From Ramlibacter pinisoli (GTDB lineage: Bacteria > Pseudomonadota > Gammaproteobacteria > Burkholderiales > Burkholderiaceae_C): a DNA stretch of 64,000 bases. The DNA lies in NCBI RefSeq assembly GCF_009758015.1, contig NZ_WSEL01000006.1:1-64000 (forward strand), read 5' to 3'. The notes below the pieces were generated by a model that worked only from the letters and a program-made list of their open reading frames with translations, was not told the DNA's origin and searched no databases. The position numbers and the translations under genes are program-made. Position 1 is the first letter of the stretch. Every line of letters starts with the position of its first letter. This document shows positions 26,438 to 37,719 of the stretch, piece by piece.

Positions 26438-27343
26438 TCAGCCCGACCGCACCAGCTCGAGCACCGCCTGCGCGAACGCGCCCGGCGCCTCCTGCGGCAG
26501 GTTGTGCCCGACCCCCGGCACGACGCGGTGCTCGCGGCGGCCGCTGAAGCGGAGGGCCTGCGCCGCCGCCGGTGCCGGCGGGCGCACGCCGTCGTCGGCG
26601 CCGTCGAAGGTGATCGCGGGCACGCCGATCGGCGGCAGCGCGGCCAGGCGGCGCTCGATCTCGGCATAGGCCGGGTCGCCGGCGACCAGGTTGTAGCGGT
26701 GCCGGTAGGAGTGGATGACCACGTCGACGAAGTCGGGGTGGTCGAAGGCGGCCGCCGAGCGCTCGAAGGTGGCGTCGTCGAAGGCCCAGGTCGGCGACCA
26801 GGTCTGCCACAGCAGCCGGGCGATGCCGCGCCGGTCGCGCCGCAGCCCCTCGCGGCCGCGCTCGGAATGGAAGTAGTACTGGTACCAGAGCCGGCGCTCG
26901 TTCTCCGGCGTGTCCGGCTCCAGGGCGCGCGCGTGGTCGAAGATGTTGTAGCTGTTGAGCGAGACCAGTCCGGCGCAGCGCTGCGGCCACAGCGCCGCGA
27001 CCACGCAGCAGGCGCGCCCGCCCCAGTCGTAGCCGGCCAGCACCGCGCGCGGCACCGCCAGCGCGTCCAGCAGCGCCAGCAGGTCGGCGCCCAGGGCGGC
27101 CTGCTCGCCCGAGCGCGGCGTGTCGGCATGCAGGAAGCGGGTGGCACCATAGCCGCGCAGGTAGGGCACGACGACGCGGCAACCGGCCTGCACCAGCGGC
27201 GGCACCACCTGCGCATAGGCGTGGATGTCGTACGGGAAGCCGTGCAGCAGGACGACGGCCGGCCCGTCGACCGGGCCGGCCTCGTGGTAGGCGACCGAGA
27301 GCACGCCGGCGTCGACGGTGCGCAGGGGCTGGAGCAGGTCCAT
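26438..27343 (-). CDS. Alpha/beta hydrolase (epoxide hydrolase / haloalkane dehalogenase-like)
   Basis: A 301-aa alpha/beta hydrolase. LLHGFPYDIH forms the oxyanion region. The nucleophile is Asp106 in GYDWGGRA, as in epoxide hydrolases and haloalkane dehalogenases rather than Ser esterases. The catalytic His is in GVGHNLPQEAPGAF. A cap domain lies between. It is on the same strand and 33 bp upstream of the creatininase gene, so it is probably in the same operon. Confidence 0.87.
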   Translation of the reverse strand: MDLLQPLRTVDAGVLSVAYHEAGPVDGPAVVLLHGFPYDIHAYAQVVPPLVQAGCRVVVPYLRGYGATRFLHADTPRSGEQAALGADLLALLDALAVPRAVLAGYDWGGRACCVVAALWPQRCAGLVSLNSYNIFDHARALEPDTPENERRLWYQYYFHSERGREGLRRDRRGIARLLWQTWSPTWAFDDATFERSAAAFDHPDFVDVVIHSYRHRYNLVAGDPAYAEIERRLAALPPIGVPAITFDGADDGVRPPAPAAAQALRFSGRREHRVVPGVGHNLPQEAPGAFAQAVLELVRSG

Positions 27344-27391
27344 GGCGGTGGGGCCGCCGCGCCGGGATGTCCGCGCGGCGGCTGGTGTTGC

Positions 27392-28201
27392 CTAGCGGGC
27401 GGCGACCGGGAACGCCGGCAGCTTGCCGATGTCGCGCGGGTCGTGCTGGATGATGACCGTGGCCTTGAGGTTCTTCTCGATCTGCTTGAGGCGCTCGAGC
27501 GAGGCCAGCGTCTCGGCCCGGTCGTAGTTGAAGCTGGGCACGCCGTTGTTCTGGTAGTTCTCGTGGAAATGCGCCGCGTCGCCCACCAGGATGACCGGGC
27601 CCTTGTCCTTCAGCCGCACCAGCAGCGCCTGGTGGCCGGGCGTGTGGCCCGGGGTGCGCAGGATGGTCACGGTGCCGTCGCCGAACACGTCCTTGTCGGC
27701 CGCCTGCGGTTCGACCTTGGCGCCGCCGCTGATCCAGGGCTTGAACGCATCGACGTTGGCACCGGCCATCGGCTTGGGCGCGGTGAGGGCGGCCCACTCA
27801 CGGTCGCCGATGAGCAGCGTCGCGCCCGGCAGCGCGCCGAGCTGGCCGGTGTGGTCGGCGTGGAAGTGGCTGATGCCGACGTACTTCACCTGCTCCGGCC
27901 TGATCTTGAGCTGCCCCAGCTGGTCGGCCAGGGACACGGTGGGCGCGTTCGGGTTGGACCCCGGCAGGTAGCCGGTGTCCCAGACCATGTAATCGTCCCC
28001 GTGCTTGATGACGTAGCAGCTGAAGGTGAACGGCACCTTGGGCTCGGTGTAGGCGAAGGTGTCGCTGAAGCGCCGCTGGTCGTTGAAGCCGTTGCCGCAG
28101 TCCAGGCGCGTCAGCGTCACTTCGGGGGCGGGCTGGGCCGCCACCGGCAGGGCGCCGCAGCCGGACGCGGCGATCACCAGGGCGAGAAGCTTGCGTTGCA
28201 T
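27392..28201 (-). CDS. Exported MBL-fold hydrolase, N-acyl homoserine lactonase-like
   Basis: A 269-aa metallo-beta-lactamase-fold protein. The metal motif HFHADH lies at residues 112-117, followed by TPGHTPGHQ and [10 protein letters not shown] with the bridging Asp. The order and Tyr context resemble AHL lactonases of the AttM/AiiB group. A Sec signal peptide ([14 protein letters not shown]...AAQ) places it in the periplasm. Typical AHL lactonases are cytoplasmic, so another lactone or ester is equally likely. GAGGAAAA precedes the ATG. Confidence 0.85.
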   Translation of the reverse strand: MQRKLLALVIAASGCGALPVAAQPAPEVTLTRLDCGNGFNDQRRFSDTFAYTEPKVPFTFSCYVIKHGDDYMVWDTGYLPGSNPNAPTVSLADQLGQLKIRPEQVKYVGISHFHADHTGQLGALPGATLLIGDREWAALTAPKPMAGANVDAFKPWISGGAKVEPQAADKDVFGDGTVTILRTPGHTPGHQALLVRLKDKGPVILVGDAAHFHENYQNNGVPSFNYDRAETLASLERLKQIEKNLKATVIIQHDPRDIGKLPAFPVAAR

Positions 28202-28295
28202 CGAGTTTTCCTCTGGGTTGGGGAACGGACGTGAGCGGGCCGGGACCAGGCGGTCACCCGGGCTCCAACGGCATCAACGAAATCGGGGGCCGGTT

Positions 28296-30908
<2,613 letters not shown>

Positions 30909-30985
30909 GCGCGCCACTGTAGGCGCGCCGGCGCGGGATGGTGTGTCGAATGTGGCCCACTTGCGCGCCGGGCCAGCATCTTCTC

Positions 30986-31010
30986 CTGCCGAGTCGGCTA
31001 TCCTCGGCAG
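30986..31010. promoter_or_regulatory. Inverted repeat before the Lrp-family gene, possible operator
   Basis: CTGCCGAG (30986-30993), 9 bp, CTCGGCAG (31003-31010): perfect 8-bp arms, 17 bp centre to centre, ending three bases before the regulator's ATG at 31014. It lies in the 105-bp divergent gap between the E1 gene and the regulator. It could be an Lrp-type operator or a leader hairpin over the ribosome binding site. Confidence 0.45.
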
Positions 31011-31013
31011 ATC

Positions 31014-31478
31014 ATGCAACTGGACGCGATCGACCTGCGCATCCTGCGCGAATTGCAGGACGACGGCTCACTCACCAACGTCGAGCTGGCGCGGCGCGTC
31101 CACCTGTCGCCCTCGCCCTGCCTGGCGCGCGTCAAGGCGCTGGAAGCGGCCGGCGTGATCCGCCAGTACGTCGCCCTGGCCGACCCCAAGGCGGTCGGCC
31201 TGGGCCTGTCGGTGTTCATCAACATCAGCCTGAAGGAGCAGTCGCGCGAGTCGCTGGCCGGCTTCGAGCGCCGCATCGCCGAGCACGACGAGGTGATGGA
31301 GTGCTACCTGATGACCGGCGACAGCGACTACCTGATCCGCGTCGCGGTGGCCGACATCGCGGCGCTGGAGCGCTTCATCCTGGAGCAGCTGACGCCCATC
31401 CCGGGCATCGAGAAGATCCGCTCGAGCTTCGCGCTGAAGCAGGTGCGCTACAAGACGGCACTGCCGCTGCCCGGGTAG
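31014..31478 (+). CDS. Lrp/AsnC family transcriptional regulator (MdeR/BkdR-like)
   Basis: A 154-aa Lrp-family protein. The N-terminal winged HTH (residues about 4-60) includes [23 protein letters not shown] and a [13 protein letters not shown] recognition region. The C-terminal RAM domain carries the amino-acid-sensing segment [14 protein letters not shown]. It is divergent from the AceE-like gene and probably controls it in response to an amino acid. By analogy with mdeR this could be methionine, which is inference. Confidence 0.9.
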   Translation: MQLDAIDLRILRELQDDGSLTNVELARRVHLSPSPCLARVKALEAAGVIRQYVALADPKAVGLGLSVFINISLKEQSRESLAGFERRIAEHDEVMECYLMTGDSDYLIRVAVADIAALERFILEQLTPIPGIEKIRSSFALKQVRYKTALPLPG

Positions 31479-31506
31479 GAGGCCGACTCAGGGCGGTGTC
31501 CGCCTG

Positions 31507-32820
31507 TCACCGGCGTCCCGCCGCCACCCGCCACACCGCATTGCCGACATCGTCGGCTACCAGCACGCCGCCGGCCTTGTCGATCGCCACGCCGACCGGC
31601 CGGCCCCAGGCCTTGCCATCCGGGCTGACGAAGCCGGTGAGGAAGTCGACCGGCGGCCCCGACGGCTTGCCGCCGGCGAACGGCACGAAGCTGACCCGGT
31701 AGCCCACGCGCGGCTTGCGGTTCCAGGAGCCGTGCTCGCCGATGAAGGCGCCGGCGGCGAACGGGGCCGGCTGGCGGCCGTCGGCGAAGGCCAGGCCGAG
31801 CGGCGCGTGGTGCGAGCCGAGGCCGAAGTCGGGCGCCACCGCCCGCGCCACCATCTCGGGGCGGGCCGGCTGCACGCGGGTGTCGACATGGCTGCCCCAG
31901 TAGCTCCAGGGCCAGCCGTAGAAGGCGCCGTCGCGCACGCTGGTGAGGTAGTCGGGCACCAGGTCGTTGCCCAGTTCGTCGCGCTCGTTGACCACCGTCC
32001 ACAGGGCCCGGGTCTGCGGCTCCCAGGCCAGGCCGTTCGGGTTGCGCAGGCCGCTGGCATACAGGCGCTTGCGGCCGCTGGCGCGGTCGACCTCCCAGAT
32101 CGCGGCGCGGCCCTCCTCGGCCTCCAGGCCGTTCTCGGCCACGTTGCTGTTGGAGCCCACGGTCACGTACAGGCGGCCGCCGTCGGCACTGGCAATCAGG
32201 TTCTTGGTCCAGTGGTGGTTGATCGGGCCGCCCGGCAGGTCAGTCACCCGGACCGGCGGGCCGGCGGCACGCAGGTCGCCGGTGCGGTACGGCAGCTTCA
32301 CCACCGCATCGGCGTTGGCCACGAACAGCTCGTTGCCCACCAGGGCCATGCCGAAGGGCGAGTCCAGGCCCTCGGCGAACACGCTGCGGGTCTCGGCAAC
32401 GCCGTCGCCGTCGGCATCGCGCAGCAGCGTGAGCCGGTTGGCGCTGGGCACGCCGGCGCCGGCGCGCTTCATCACCAGCTTCATGGCCGCGCCCTTGAGG
32501 CCCTTGCCGTCCTCCGGCTTGGGCGGGGCGTTGCTCTCGGCCACCAGCACGTCGCCATTGGGCAGCACCAGCAGCCAGCGCGGGTGGTCCAGGCCGGTAG
32601 CGAACGGCGTGACGCCGTAGCCCGGCGCCGGCCGCGGCAGCGTGCCGGCCGGCCAGCCCTCGGCCGGAGCGATCTCCACCGTGGGCAGCAGCGAGGTCTC
32701 GGGGGCCGGCAGGCGCGGGCTGGGCCCGACGCCGATGCGGTCGTCGGTCGAGGCGGAGGCGCAGGCGGCCACGACGCCGGCGGCGGCGAGGGCCGACAAC
32801 AGAAGGCGGGAAATGGCCAT
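31507..32820 (-). CDS. PQQ-dependent sugar dehydrogenase / sorbosone dehydrogenase-like lipoprotein
   Basis: A 437-aa exported protein with a lipobox (VVAAC) after a short hydrophobic N-terminus. The rest is a beta-propeller of the glucose/sorbosone dehydrogenase (GSDH) family. It shows [21 protein letters not shown], the [11 protein letters not shown]is segment and [14 protein letters not shown]. It probably oxidises a sugar with PQQ in the periplasm, feeding electrons to the chain. ATG 32820 is chosen because the signal follows directly; the frame is open to 32931. Confidence 0.87.
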   Translation of the reverse strand: MAISRLLLSALAAAGVVAACASASTDDRIGVGPSPRLPAPETSLLPTVEIAPAEGWPAGTLPRPAPGYGVTPFATGLDHPRWLLVLPNGDVLVAESNAPPKPEDGKGLKGAAMKLVMKRAGAGVPSANRLTLLRDADGDGVAETRSVFAEGLDSPFGMALVGNELFVANADAVVKLPYRTGDLRAAGPPVRVTDLPGGPINHHWTKNLIASADGGRLYVTVGSNSNVAENGLEAEEGRAAIWEVDRASGRKRLYASGLRNPNGLAWEPQTRALWTVVNERDELGNDLVPDYLTSVRDGAFYGWPWSYWGSHVDTRVQPARPEMVARAVAPDFGLGSHHAPLGLAFADGRQPAPFAAGAFIGEHGSWNRKPRVGYRVSFVPFAGGKPSGPPVDFLTGFVSPDGKAWGRPVGVAIDKAGGVLVADDVGNAVWRVAAGRR

Positions 32821-32938
32821 GGCCCGATCATGGGCGCCGGCGCGGCCCGGGTTGTAGGCCAGCGGCGCAATCCGCTGCCACGCAAGGGCGTGCGAACCCC
32901 GGCTGGCAGGGCGCCGCCGCGCTGGCGACAATAGGGCG

Positions 32939-33706
32939 ATGACCCAAGACCTCTTCCGTGACGACGGCTACCTGCGCGCCTGCGAAGCCACCGTGCTGTC
33001 GGTCACCGAGCACGGTGTCGTGCTCGACCGGACGGTGTTCTATCCGCTCGGCGGCGGCCAGGCCGGCGACAGCGGGGTGCTGGTGTTCGAGGACGGCAGC
33101 CGGCTGGCGGTGGCCGACACCCGCAAGGGCAAGGACGAGCAGGGCCAGCCCACCAGTGCCATCTGGCACGTGCCGGCGCCCGGCCAGGAAGCCCTGCTGG
33201 CGTCGGTGCAGCCGGGCCAGCGCGTCACGGCGCAGATCGACTGGGAGCGGCGCCACAAGCTGATGCGCTTCCACACCACCACCCACCTGCTGTGCCATCT
33301 GGTGCCGCAGCTGGTCAATGGCTGCTCGATCACGCCCGACTACGCCCGCCTGGACTTCAACATGACCGACGCGCTCGACAAGGAGCAGCTCAGCGCCGGC
33401 ATCGCGCGCCTGGTGGCGGCCGCGCACCCGGTCACCGTCGGCGCCATCACCGACGCCGAGCTCGACGCCAACCCGGCGCTGGTCAAGAGCATGTCGGTGC
33501 AGCCGCCGCGCGGCACCGGTCGCATCCGCACCATCCGGATCGGCACCGCGGCAGCGGACGCCGAGCGCCTGGGCGAGGAACTGATCGACTTCCAGCCCTG
33601 CGGCGGCACCCACGTGGCCAACACGGCCGAGATCGGCGCGGTGGTGGTGACCAGGATCGAGAAGAAGTCGGCCACCACCCGACGGGTGGTGCTGGGTTTC
33701 GCCTGA
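32939..33706 (+). CDS. Alanyl-tRNA editing protein AlaX-like
   Basis: A 255-aa trans-editing protein that hydrolyses mischarged Ser- or Gly-tRNA(Ala). The zinc motif is complete: His112 and His116 (FHTTTHLL), and Cys221 and His225 (PCGGTH). The N-terminal beta domain has [13 protein letters not shown] as in AlaRS and AlaX-M. There is no catalytic AlaRS part. The length matches medium AlaX proteins. It is divergent from the sugar dehydrogenase gene. Confidence 0.92.
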   Translation: MTQDLFRDDGYLRACEATVLSVTEHGVVLDRTVFYPLGGGQAGDSGVLVFEDGSRLAVADTRKGKDEQGQPTSAIWHVPAPGQEALLASVQPGQRVTAQIDWERRHKLMRFHTTTHLLCHLVPQLVNGCSITPDYARLDFNMTDALDKEQLSAGIARLVAAAHPVTVGAITDAELDANPALVKSMSVQPPRGTGRIRTIRIGTAAADAERLGEELIDFQPCGGTHVANTAEIGAVVVTRIEKKSATTRRVVLGFA

Positions 33707-33747
33707 GCGGCGGAACTTCGCCCGACCGCCGAGCTCGGACACATCCC

Positions 33748-35916
33748 ATGCCCACCCTGCTGCACCGGCTGCCGCGCCTGCTCCTCGCCGCCTGGCTGTT
33801 CACCCTCGGCCTGGCCGCCTGGGCGCAGGGCGCCGCCGGCGGCACCGTCGTCACCACCGAGCGGGTGCACGCCGAACTGCTGGCCTACGCGCCCGACGGG
33901 CTTGCGCCCGGCAAGCCGGTCTGGGTCGGCCTGCAGCTGGCGCACCAGCCCGGCTGGCACACCTACTGGAAGAACTCGGGCGATTCGGGCCTGCCCACCC
34001 AGCTGCAGTGGACGCTGCCGGCGGGCGTCACGGCCGGCCCCATCGACTGGCCGTTGCCCAAGAAGATCCCGATCGGCACCCTGGCCAACTACGGCTACGA
34101 GGACACGGTGCTGCTGCCGGTGCCGCTGGCCGTCGCGCCGTCGTTCCAGGGTCCGCTGTTCGGGTCGGACGTCGAGGTCAAGCTGCGCGCCGACTGGCTG
34201 GTCTGCCGCCAGGAGTGCATTCCCGAGCAGGGCGAGTTCACGCTCAAGCTGCCCGCCAAGGGATCGACCGCGCTGCACCGCCAGGCCTTCGAGGCCGCCT
34301 TCGCCGCCCGCCCGCGGCCGCTGCTGAAGGACCCGGGCGGGATCATCCCGCGCAGCACCGCCACCATCGACGGCCAGGCGCTCGAGCTGCGGGTGCAGGG
34401 CCTGCCGGTCGAGGCGCGCGGCCAGCAGCTCGAGTTCTTCCCCGAGACCGCCGAGGTGATCGAGACCGCCGGCACCTGGTCCCAGGCCTGGAACGGCGCC
34501 GTCTGGACCGCCCGGGTGCCGCTGTCGGCGCAGCGCAGTGCCAGCCCGCAACCGCTGCCGGTGGTGCTGGCGGCGGGCCGCCAGGGCTGGCGCACCGAGC
34601 TGCAGGTGCTGGGCGCCTGGCCGGCCATTGCCGCTCCCGCCGCCGTCTCGCCGGCGCTGCAGGAGGCGTTGCGCGCCAACAGCGCCGCGACCGGTGCGGC
34701 GCGACCGTCCGGGCCCGGCATCGGCCTGCTGGCGGCGCTGGTCGGCGCCCTGCTGGGCGGCGTGGTGCTGAACCTGATGCCCTGCGTGTTCCCCATCCTG
34801 GCGATCAAGGTGGTGGGCTTCGCCGCCCACGCCCACGACCGGCGGCGGCACCGGGTGGCGGGATGGGCCTACACGGCCGGCGTGGTGGTCTCCTTCCTCG
34901 CCCTCGGGGCGCTGGTGCTGGGCCTGCGCGCCGCCGGCGAGCAGCTCGGCTGGGGCTTCCAGCTGCAGTCCCCCCTCGTGGTGGCGGCGCTGGCCGCGCT
35001 GTTCACGCTCATCGCACTCAACCTCGCCGGCCTGTTCGAGGTCGGCTCGCTGCTGCCCTCGGCGGTGGCCTCGCTGGAAGTGCGCCACCCGGTCGGCAAC
35101 GCCTTCCTGTCGGGCGTGCTGGCGGTGGCCGTCGCCTCGCCCTGCACGGCGCCGTTCATGGGCGCCTCGCTCGGGCTCGCGGTCACCCTGCCGGCGGCGC
35201 AGGCGCTGCTGGTGTTCGCCTGCCTGGGCCTGGGCATGGCCCTGCCCTACCTGCTGGCCAGCAGCGTGCCCGCCGTCGCCCGCCTGCTGCCGCGGCCCGG
35301 CGCCTGGATGGACGTGTTCCGCAAGCTGATGGCGTTCCCGATGTTCGCCACCGTCGCCTGGCTGGTGTGGGTGCTGGGCCAGCAGAGCGGCATCGACGGC
35401 GCCGGCGCCCTGCTGGTGCTGCTTGTGGCCCTGAGCCTGCTGGTGTGGACCCTCACCCTGCGCGGGCGGGCCCGTGGCGCGCTGGCCGCCGTCGCGGTGG
35501 CGGCGCTGGCGGCGCTGGCCTGGACGCTGGGCCCGCAGCTGACCCAGCTGCCGCCGGCCCAGGCCGCCCGCGCCGAAGGTGACTGGCAGCCCTGGTCGCA
35601 GGCCCGGGTCGAGCAGCTGGTGGCCGCCGGCCAGCCGGTGTTCGTCGACTTCACGGCGGCCTGGTGCGTCACCTGCCAGGTCAACAAGAAGACCACGCTC
35701 ACCCATGCCGGCGTGCTGGCCGACCTGAAGCAGCGCAACGTGGCCCTGCTGCGCGCCGACTGGACCCGCCGCGACCCCGCCATCACCGCTGCCCTGGGCG
35801 CCCTGGGCCGCAGCGGCGTGCCGGTCTACGTGTTCTATCGCAAGGGCAGCCCGCCGGTGGTGCTGTCCGAGCTGTTGGGGGTGGACGAAGTCCGCCAAGC
35901 TGCCGCCGGCCTCTGA
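33748..35916 (+). CDS. DsbD-family protein-disulfide reductase (ScsB/CcdA-thioredoxin type)
   Basis: A 722-aa inner-membrane reductase that moves electrons from cytoplasmic thioredoxin to periplasmic thiols. In order: a Sec signal; a periplasmic N-terminal domain with Cys153 and Cys157 (VCRQEC); about eight helices of the DsbD/CcdA core with paired Cys in LMPCVFP and SPCTAPF; and a C-terminal thioredoxin domain with Cys640-V-T-Cys643 (AAWCVTC). The long N-terminal domain is of the ScsB/DipZ type. ATG 33748 begins the signal peptide; the earlier frame is shadow. The next gene is a redoxin, a plausible partner. Confidence 0.9.
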   Translation: MPTLLHRLPRLLLAAWLFTLGLAAWAQGAAGGTVVTTERVHAELLAYAPDGLAPGKPVWVGLQLAHQPGWHTYWKNSGDSGLPTQLQWTLPAGVTAGPIDWPLPKKIPIGTLANYGYEDTVLLPVPLAVAPSFQGPLFGSDVEVKLRADWLVCRQECIPEQGEFTLKLPAKGSTALHRQAFEAAFAARPRPLLKDPGGIIPRSTATIDGQALELRVQGLPVEARGQQLEFFPETAEVIETAGTWSQAWNGAVWTARVPLSAQRSASPQPLPVVLAAGRQGWRTELQVLGAWPAIAAPAAVSPALQEALRANSAATGAARPSGPGIGLLAALVGALLGGVVLNLMPCVFPILAIKVVGFAAHAHDRRRHRVAGWAYTAGVVVSFLALGALVLGLRAAGEQLGWGFQLQSPLVVAALAALFTLIALNLAGLFEVGSLLPSAVASLEVRHPVGNAFLSGVLAVAVASPCTAPFMGASLGLAVTLPAAQALLVFACLGLGMALPYLLASSVPAVARLLPRPGAWMDVFRKLMAFPMFATVAWLVWVLGQQSGIDGAGALLVLLVALSLLVWTLTLRGRARGALAAVAVAALAALAWTLGPQLTQLPPAQAARAEGDWQPWSQARVEQLVAAGQPVFVDFTAAWCVTCQVNKKTTLTHAGVLADLKQRNVALLRADWTRRDPAITAALGALGRSGVPVYVFYRKGSPPVVLSELLGVDEVRQAAAGL

Positions 35917-35937
35917 TCCACGCCAAGGAGCCTCGCC

Positions 35938-36546
35938 ATGCTGCTGCGCCGTACCCTGCTGGTCGCCTCGTCCCTGCTGCTCGCCACCGGCGCCCGCGCG
36001 GCACCGGCGGTCGGCACGCCGGCGCCCGACTTCGAGCTGCGCGACACCAGCGGCAAGCCGGTGCGGCTGGCCGACTTCCGCGGCCAGCACGTGGTGCTGG
36101 AGTGGACCAACCCCGGCTGCCCCTACGTGCGCAAGCACTACGACAGCGGCAACATGCCGGCCACCCAGCGCTACGCCACCGGCCGCGGCGTGGTCTGGCT
36201 GTCGATCAACTCCACCGAGCGCGCCAGCTACGACTGGCGCGAACCGGCCCAGCTGGTGGCCTGGCAGAAGGAGCGCCAGGCTGCTTCCACCGCCCTGCTG
36301 ATGGACGAGGACGGCGTGGCCGGCAAGGCCTACGGCGCCCGCACCACGCCGCACCTGTACATCGTCGACCCGCAGGGCCGGCTGGTCTATGCGGGCGGCA
36401 TCGACAGCATCCCGTCGAGCAACCCGGACGACATCCGCAAGGCCACCAACTACGTGCGCGTCGGCCTCGACGAGGCGCTGGCGGGCAAGCCGCTCACCAC
36501 CGCCGTCTCGCGGCCGTACGGCTGCTCCATCAAGTACAAGGGCTGA
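35938..36546 (+). CDS. Exported redoxin / AhpC-TSA family protein
   Basis: A 202-aa peroxiredoxin-like protein with a signal peptide (MLLRRTLLVASSLLLATGARA). The core is PAPDFELRDTSGKPVRLADFRGQHVVLEW, with Cys61 in NPGCPYVRKHY. The usual thioredoxin CxxC is reduced to a single Cys at the first position; a second Cys196 lies near the C-terminus. It may be a periplasmic peroxiredoxin or a thiol protein fed by the DsbD-like reductase encoded 21 bp upstream. Confidence 0.87.
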   Translation: MLLRRTLLVASSLLLATGARAAPAVGTPAPDFELRDTSGKPVRLADFRGQHVVLEWTNPGCPYVRKHYDSGNMPATQRYATGRGVVWLSINSTERASYDWREPAQLVAWQKERQAASTALLMDEDGVAGKAYGARTTPHLYIVDPQGRLVYAGGIDSIPSSNPDDIRKATNYVRVGLDEALAGKPLTTAVSRPYGCSIKYKG

Positions 36547-36553
36547 ACGGGTC

Positions 36554-37003
36554 GTGCAGCACGGGGTGTTGCGGCAACTGGCCGCCGACGCCGGCCTGGA
36601 ACGCGACCCGGCGCTGCAGCTCGCCTTCGGCCTGGCCTGCGTCGAGCGGGTGCGCCACCTGCTGGAGGAGCCGCGCGCCCTCGCCCTCCTGGACGCCCTG
36701 CGCGGCGCGGTGCAGGCCGGCGCCGCCGTGCCGCCGGCCCTCGCGGCCGAGGCCGCCGCCGTCGCGCGCGGCCACCGCGGCTCGCCCTCGCTCGACGGCA
36801 GCGGGCATTCGGCGGTGTCGGCCACCCACGCGCTGGCCCGGGCCCTGGCCGGCCACGCCCTGGAAGCGGCCGACTACGCCGCCTATGCGGCCGTCTATGC
36901 CTACGGCCGCTATGCCGTCCAGGACCCGGCGTCCTTCGAGCCCGAGCACGCCTGGCAGGCCGACTGCCTGCGGCGGCTGGTGCAAGCGCGGCAGGCGGCA
37001 TGA
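36554..37003 (+). CDS. Imm5-like putative immunity protein
   Basis: A 149-aa mostly helical protein resembling the putative immunity protein (Imm5-like) family. It has an LACVERVRHLLEE segment, then a length of about 45 residues, then HALARALAGHALEAADYAAYAAVYA and a C-terminal HAWQADCLRRLV. No toxin gene is adjacent. The start is uncertain (GTG 36554; GTG 36566 also fits), and there is no strong Shine-Dalgarno. It begins 8 bp after the redoxin stop and overlaps the racemase-like gene by 4 bp. It may simply be a housekeeping relative of the family. Confidence 0.65.
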   Translation: MQHGVLRQLAADAGLERDPALQLAFGLACVERVRHLLEEPRALALLDALRGAVQAGAAVPPALAAEAAAVARGHRGSPSLDGSGHSAVSATHALARALAGHALEAADYAAYAAVYAYGRYAVQDPASFEPEHAWQADCLRRLVQARQAA

Positions 37004-37716
37004 CGCCACCGGTGCCCCTGCACATCGGCATCGTCGGCTGCAGCGCGGAAGGTGCGGCCCTGTGCTTTCGCACCATCTGCGCCGAGGGCGCGGCGCGCCT
37101 GGGCGGGCATGCGCATCCCGAGGTGTCGCTGCACACGCCCTCGCTGGCCGACTACATCCGCTGCCTGGACGCCGGTGATCGCCAGGGCGTGGCCGACCTG
37201 ATGCTGGCGTCGGCCCGCAAGCTCGCGGCCGCCGGCGCCGACTTCCTGGTCTGCCCCGACAACACCATCCACCAGGCCTGGGACCTGGTCGCGCCGCGCA
37301 GTCCGCTGCCCTGGCTGCACATCGCGCAGGTGGTGGCGCAGGCCGCCGGGCAGCGGGGCCTGCGGCGCGTCGGCGTGCTGGGCACCGCCTGGCTGGTGCG
37401 CAGCGAGGTCTACCCGCAGGCGCTGGGGGCGCGCGGCATCGAAGCGGTGCGGCCGTCCGACGCCGATCGTGCGCTGGTCGACCGCATCATCATGGACGAG
37501 CTGGTGCCCGGCACGGTGCGGCCCGCCTCCACGGCGCAGCTGGTCGGCGTCATCGCCCGCCTGCGCGCAACCGGCTGCGACGCCGTCGCCCTCGCCTGCA
37601 CCGAGCTGCCGCTGGCGCTGCACGACGGCAACGCGCCGCTGCCGCTGCTGGACTCCACCCGCCTGCTGGCGCGCGCCGCGCTCGACCGGTCGCTGGGCGC
37701 GCGAACGACGCCCTGA
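37000..37716 (+). CDS. Aspartate/glutamate racemase family protein
   Basis: A 238-aa cofactor-independent racemase-like protein with two candidate catalytic cysteines, Cys85 (VCPDNTIHQA) and Cys200 (ACTELPL). Their contexts match the paired CxNT and CTE motifs of the family. The N-terminus is IGIVGCSAEGAAL. It would interconvert D/L-Asp, Glu or a related amino acid. It overlaps the preceding gene by ATGA. Confidence 0.87.
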   Translation: MTPPVPLHIGIVGCSAEGAALCFRTICAEGAARLGGHAHPEVSLHTPSLADYIRCLDAGDRQGVADLMLASARKLAAAGADFLVCPDNTIHQAWDLVAPRSPLPWLHIAQVVAQAAGQRGLRRVGVLGTAWLVRSEVYPQALGARGIEAVRPSDADRALVDRIIMDELVPGTVRPASTAQLVGVIARLRATGCDAVALACTELPLALHDGNAPLPLLDSTRLLARAALDRSLGARTTP

Positions 37717-37719
37717 CGG

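Noticed and set aside
33340..36825. 1161-aa minus-strand ORF opposite the DsbD and redoxin genes
   Set aside because: Antisense shadow caused by GC-rich third positions. It has low complexity and no motif.
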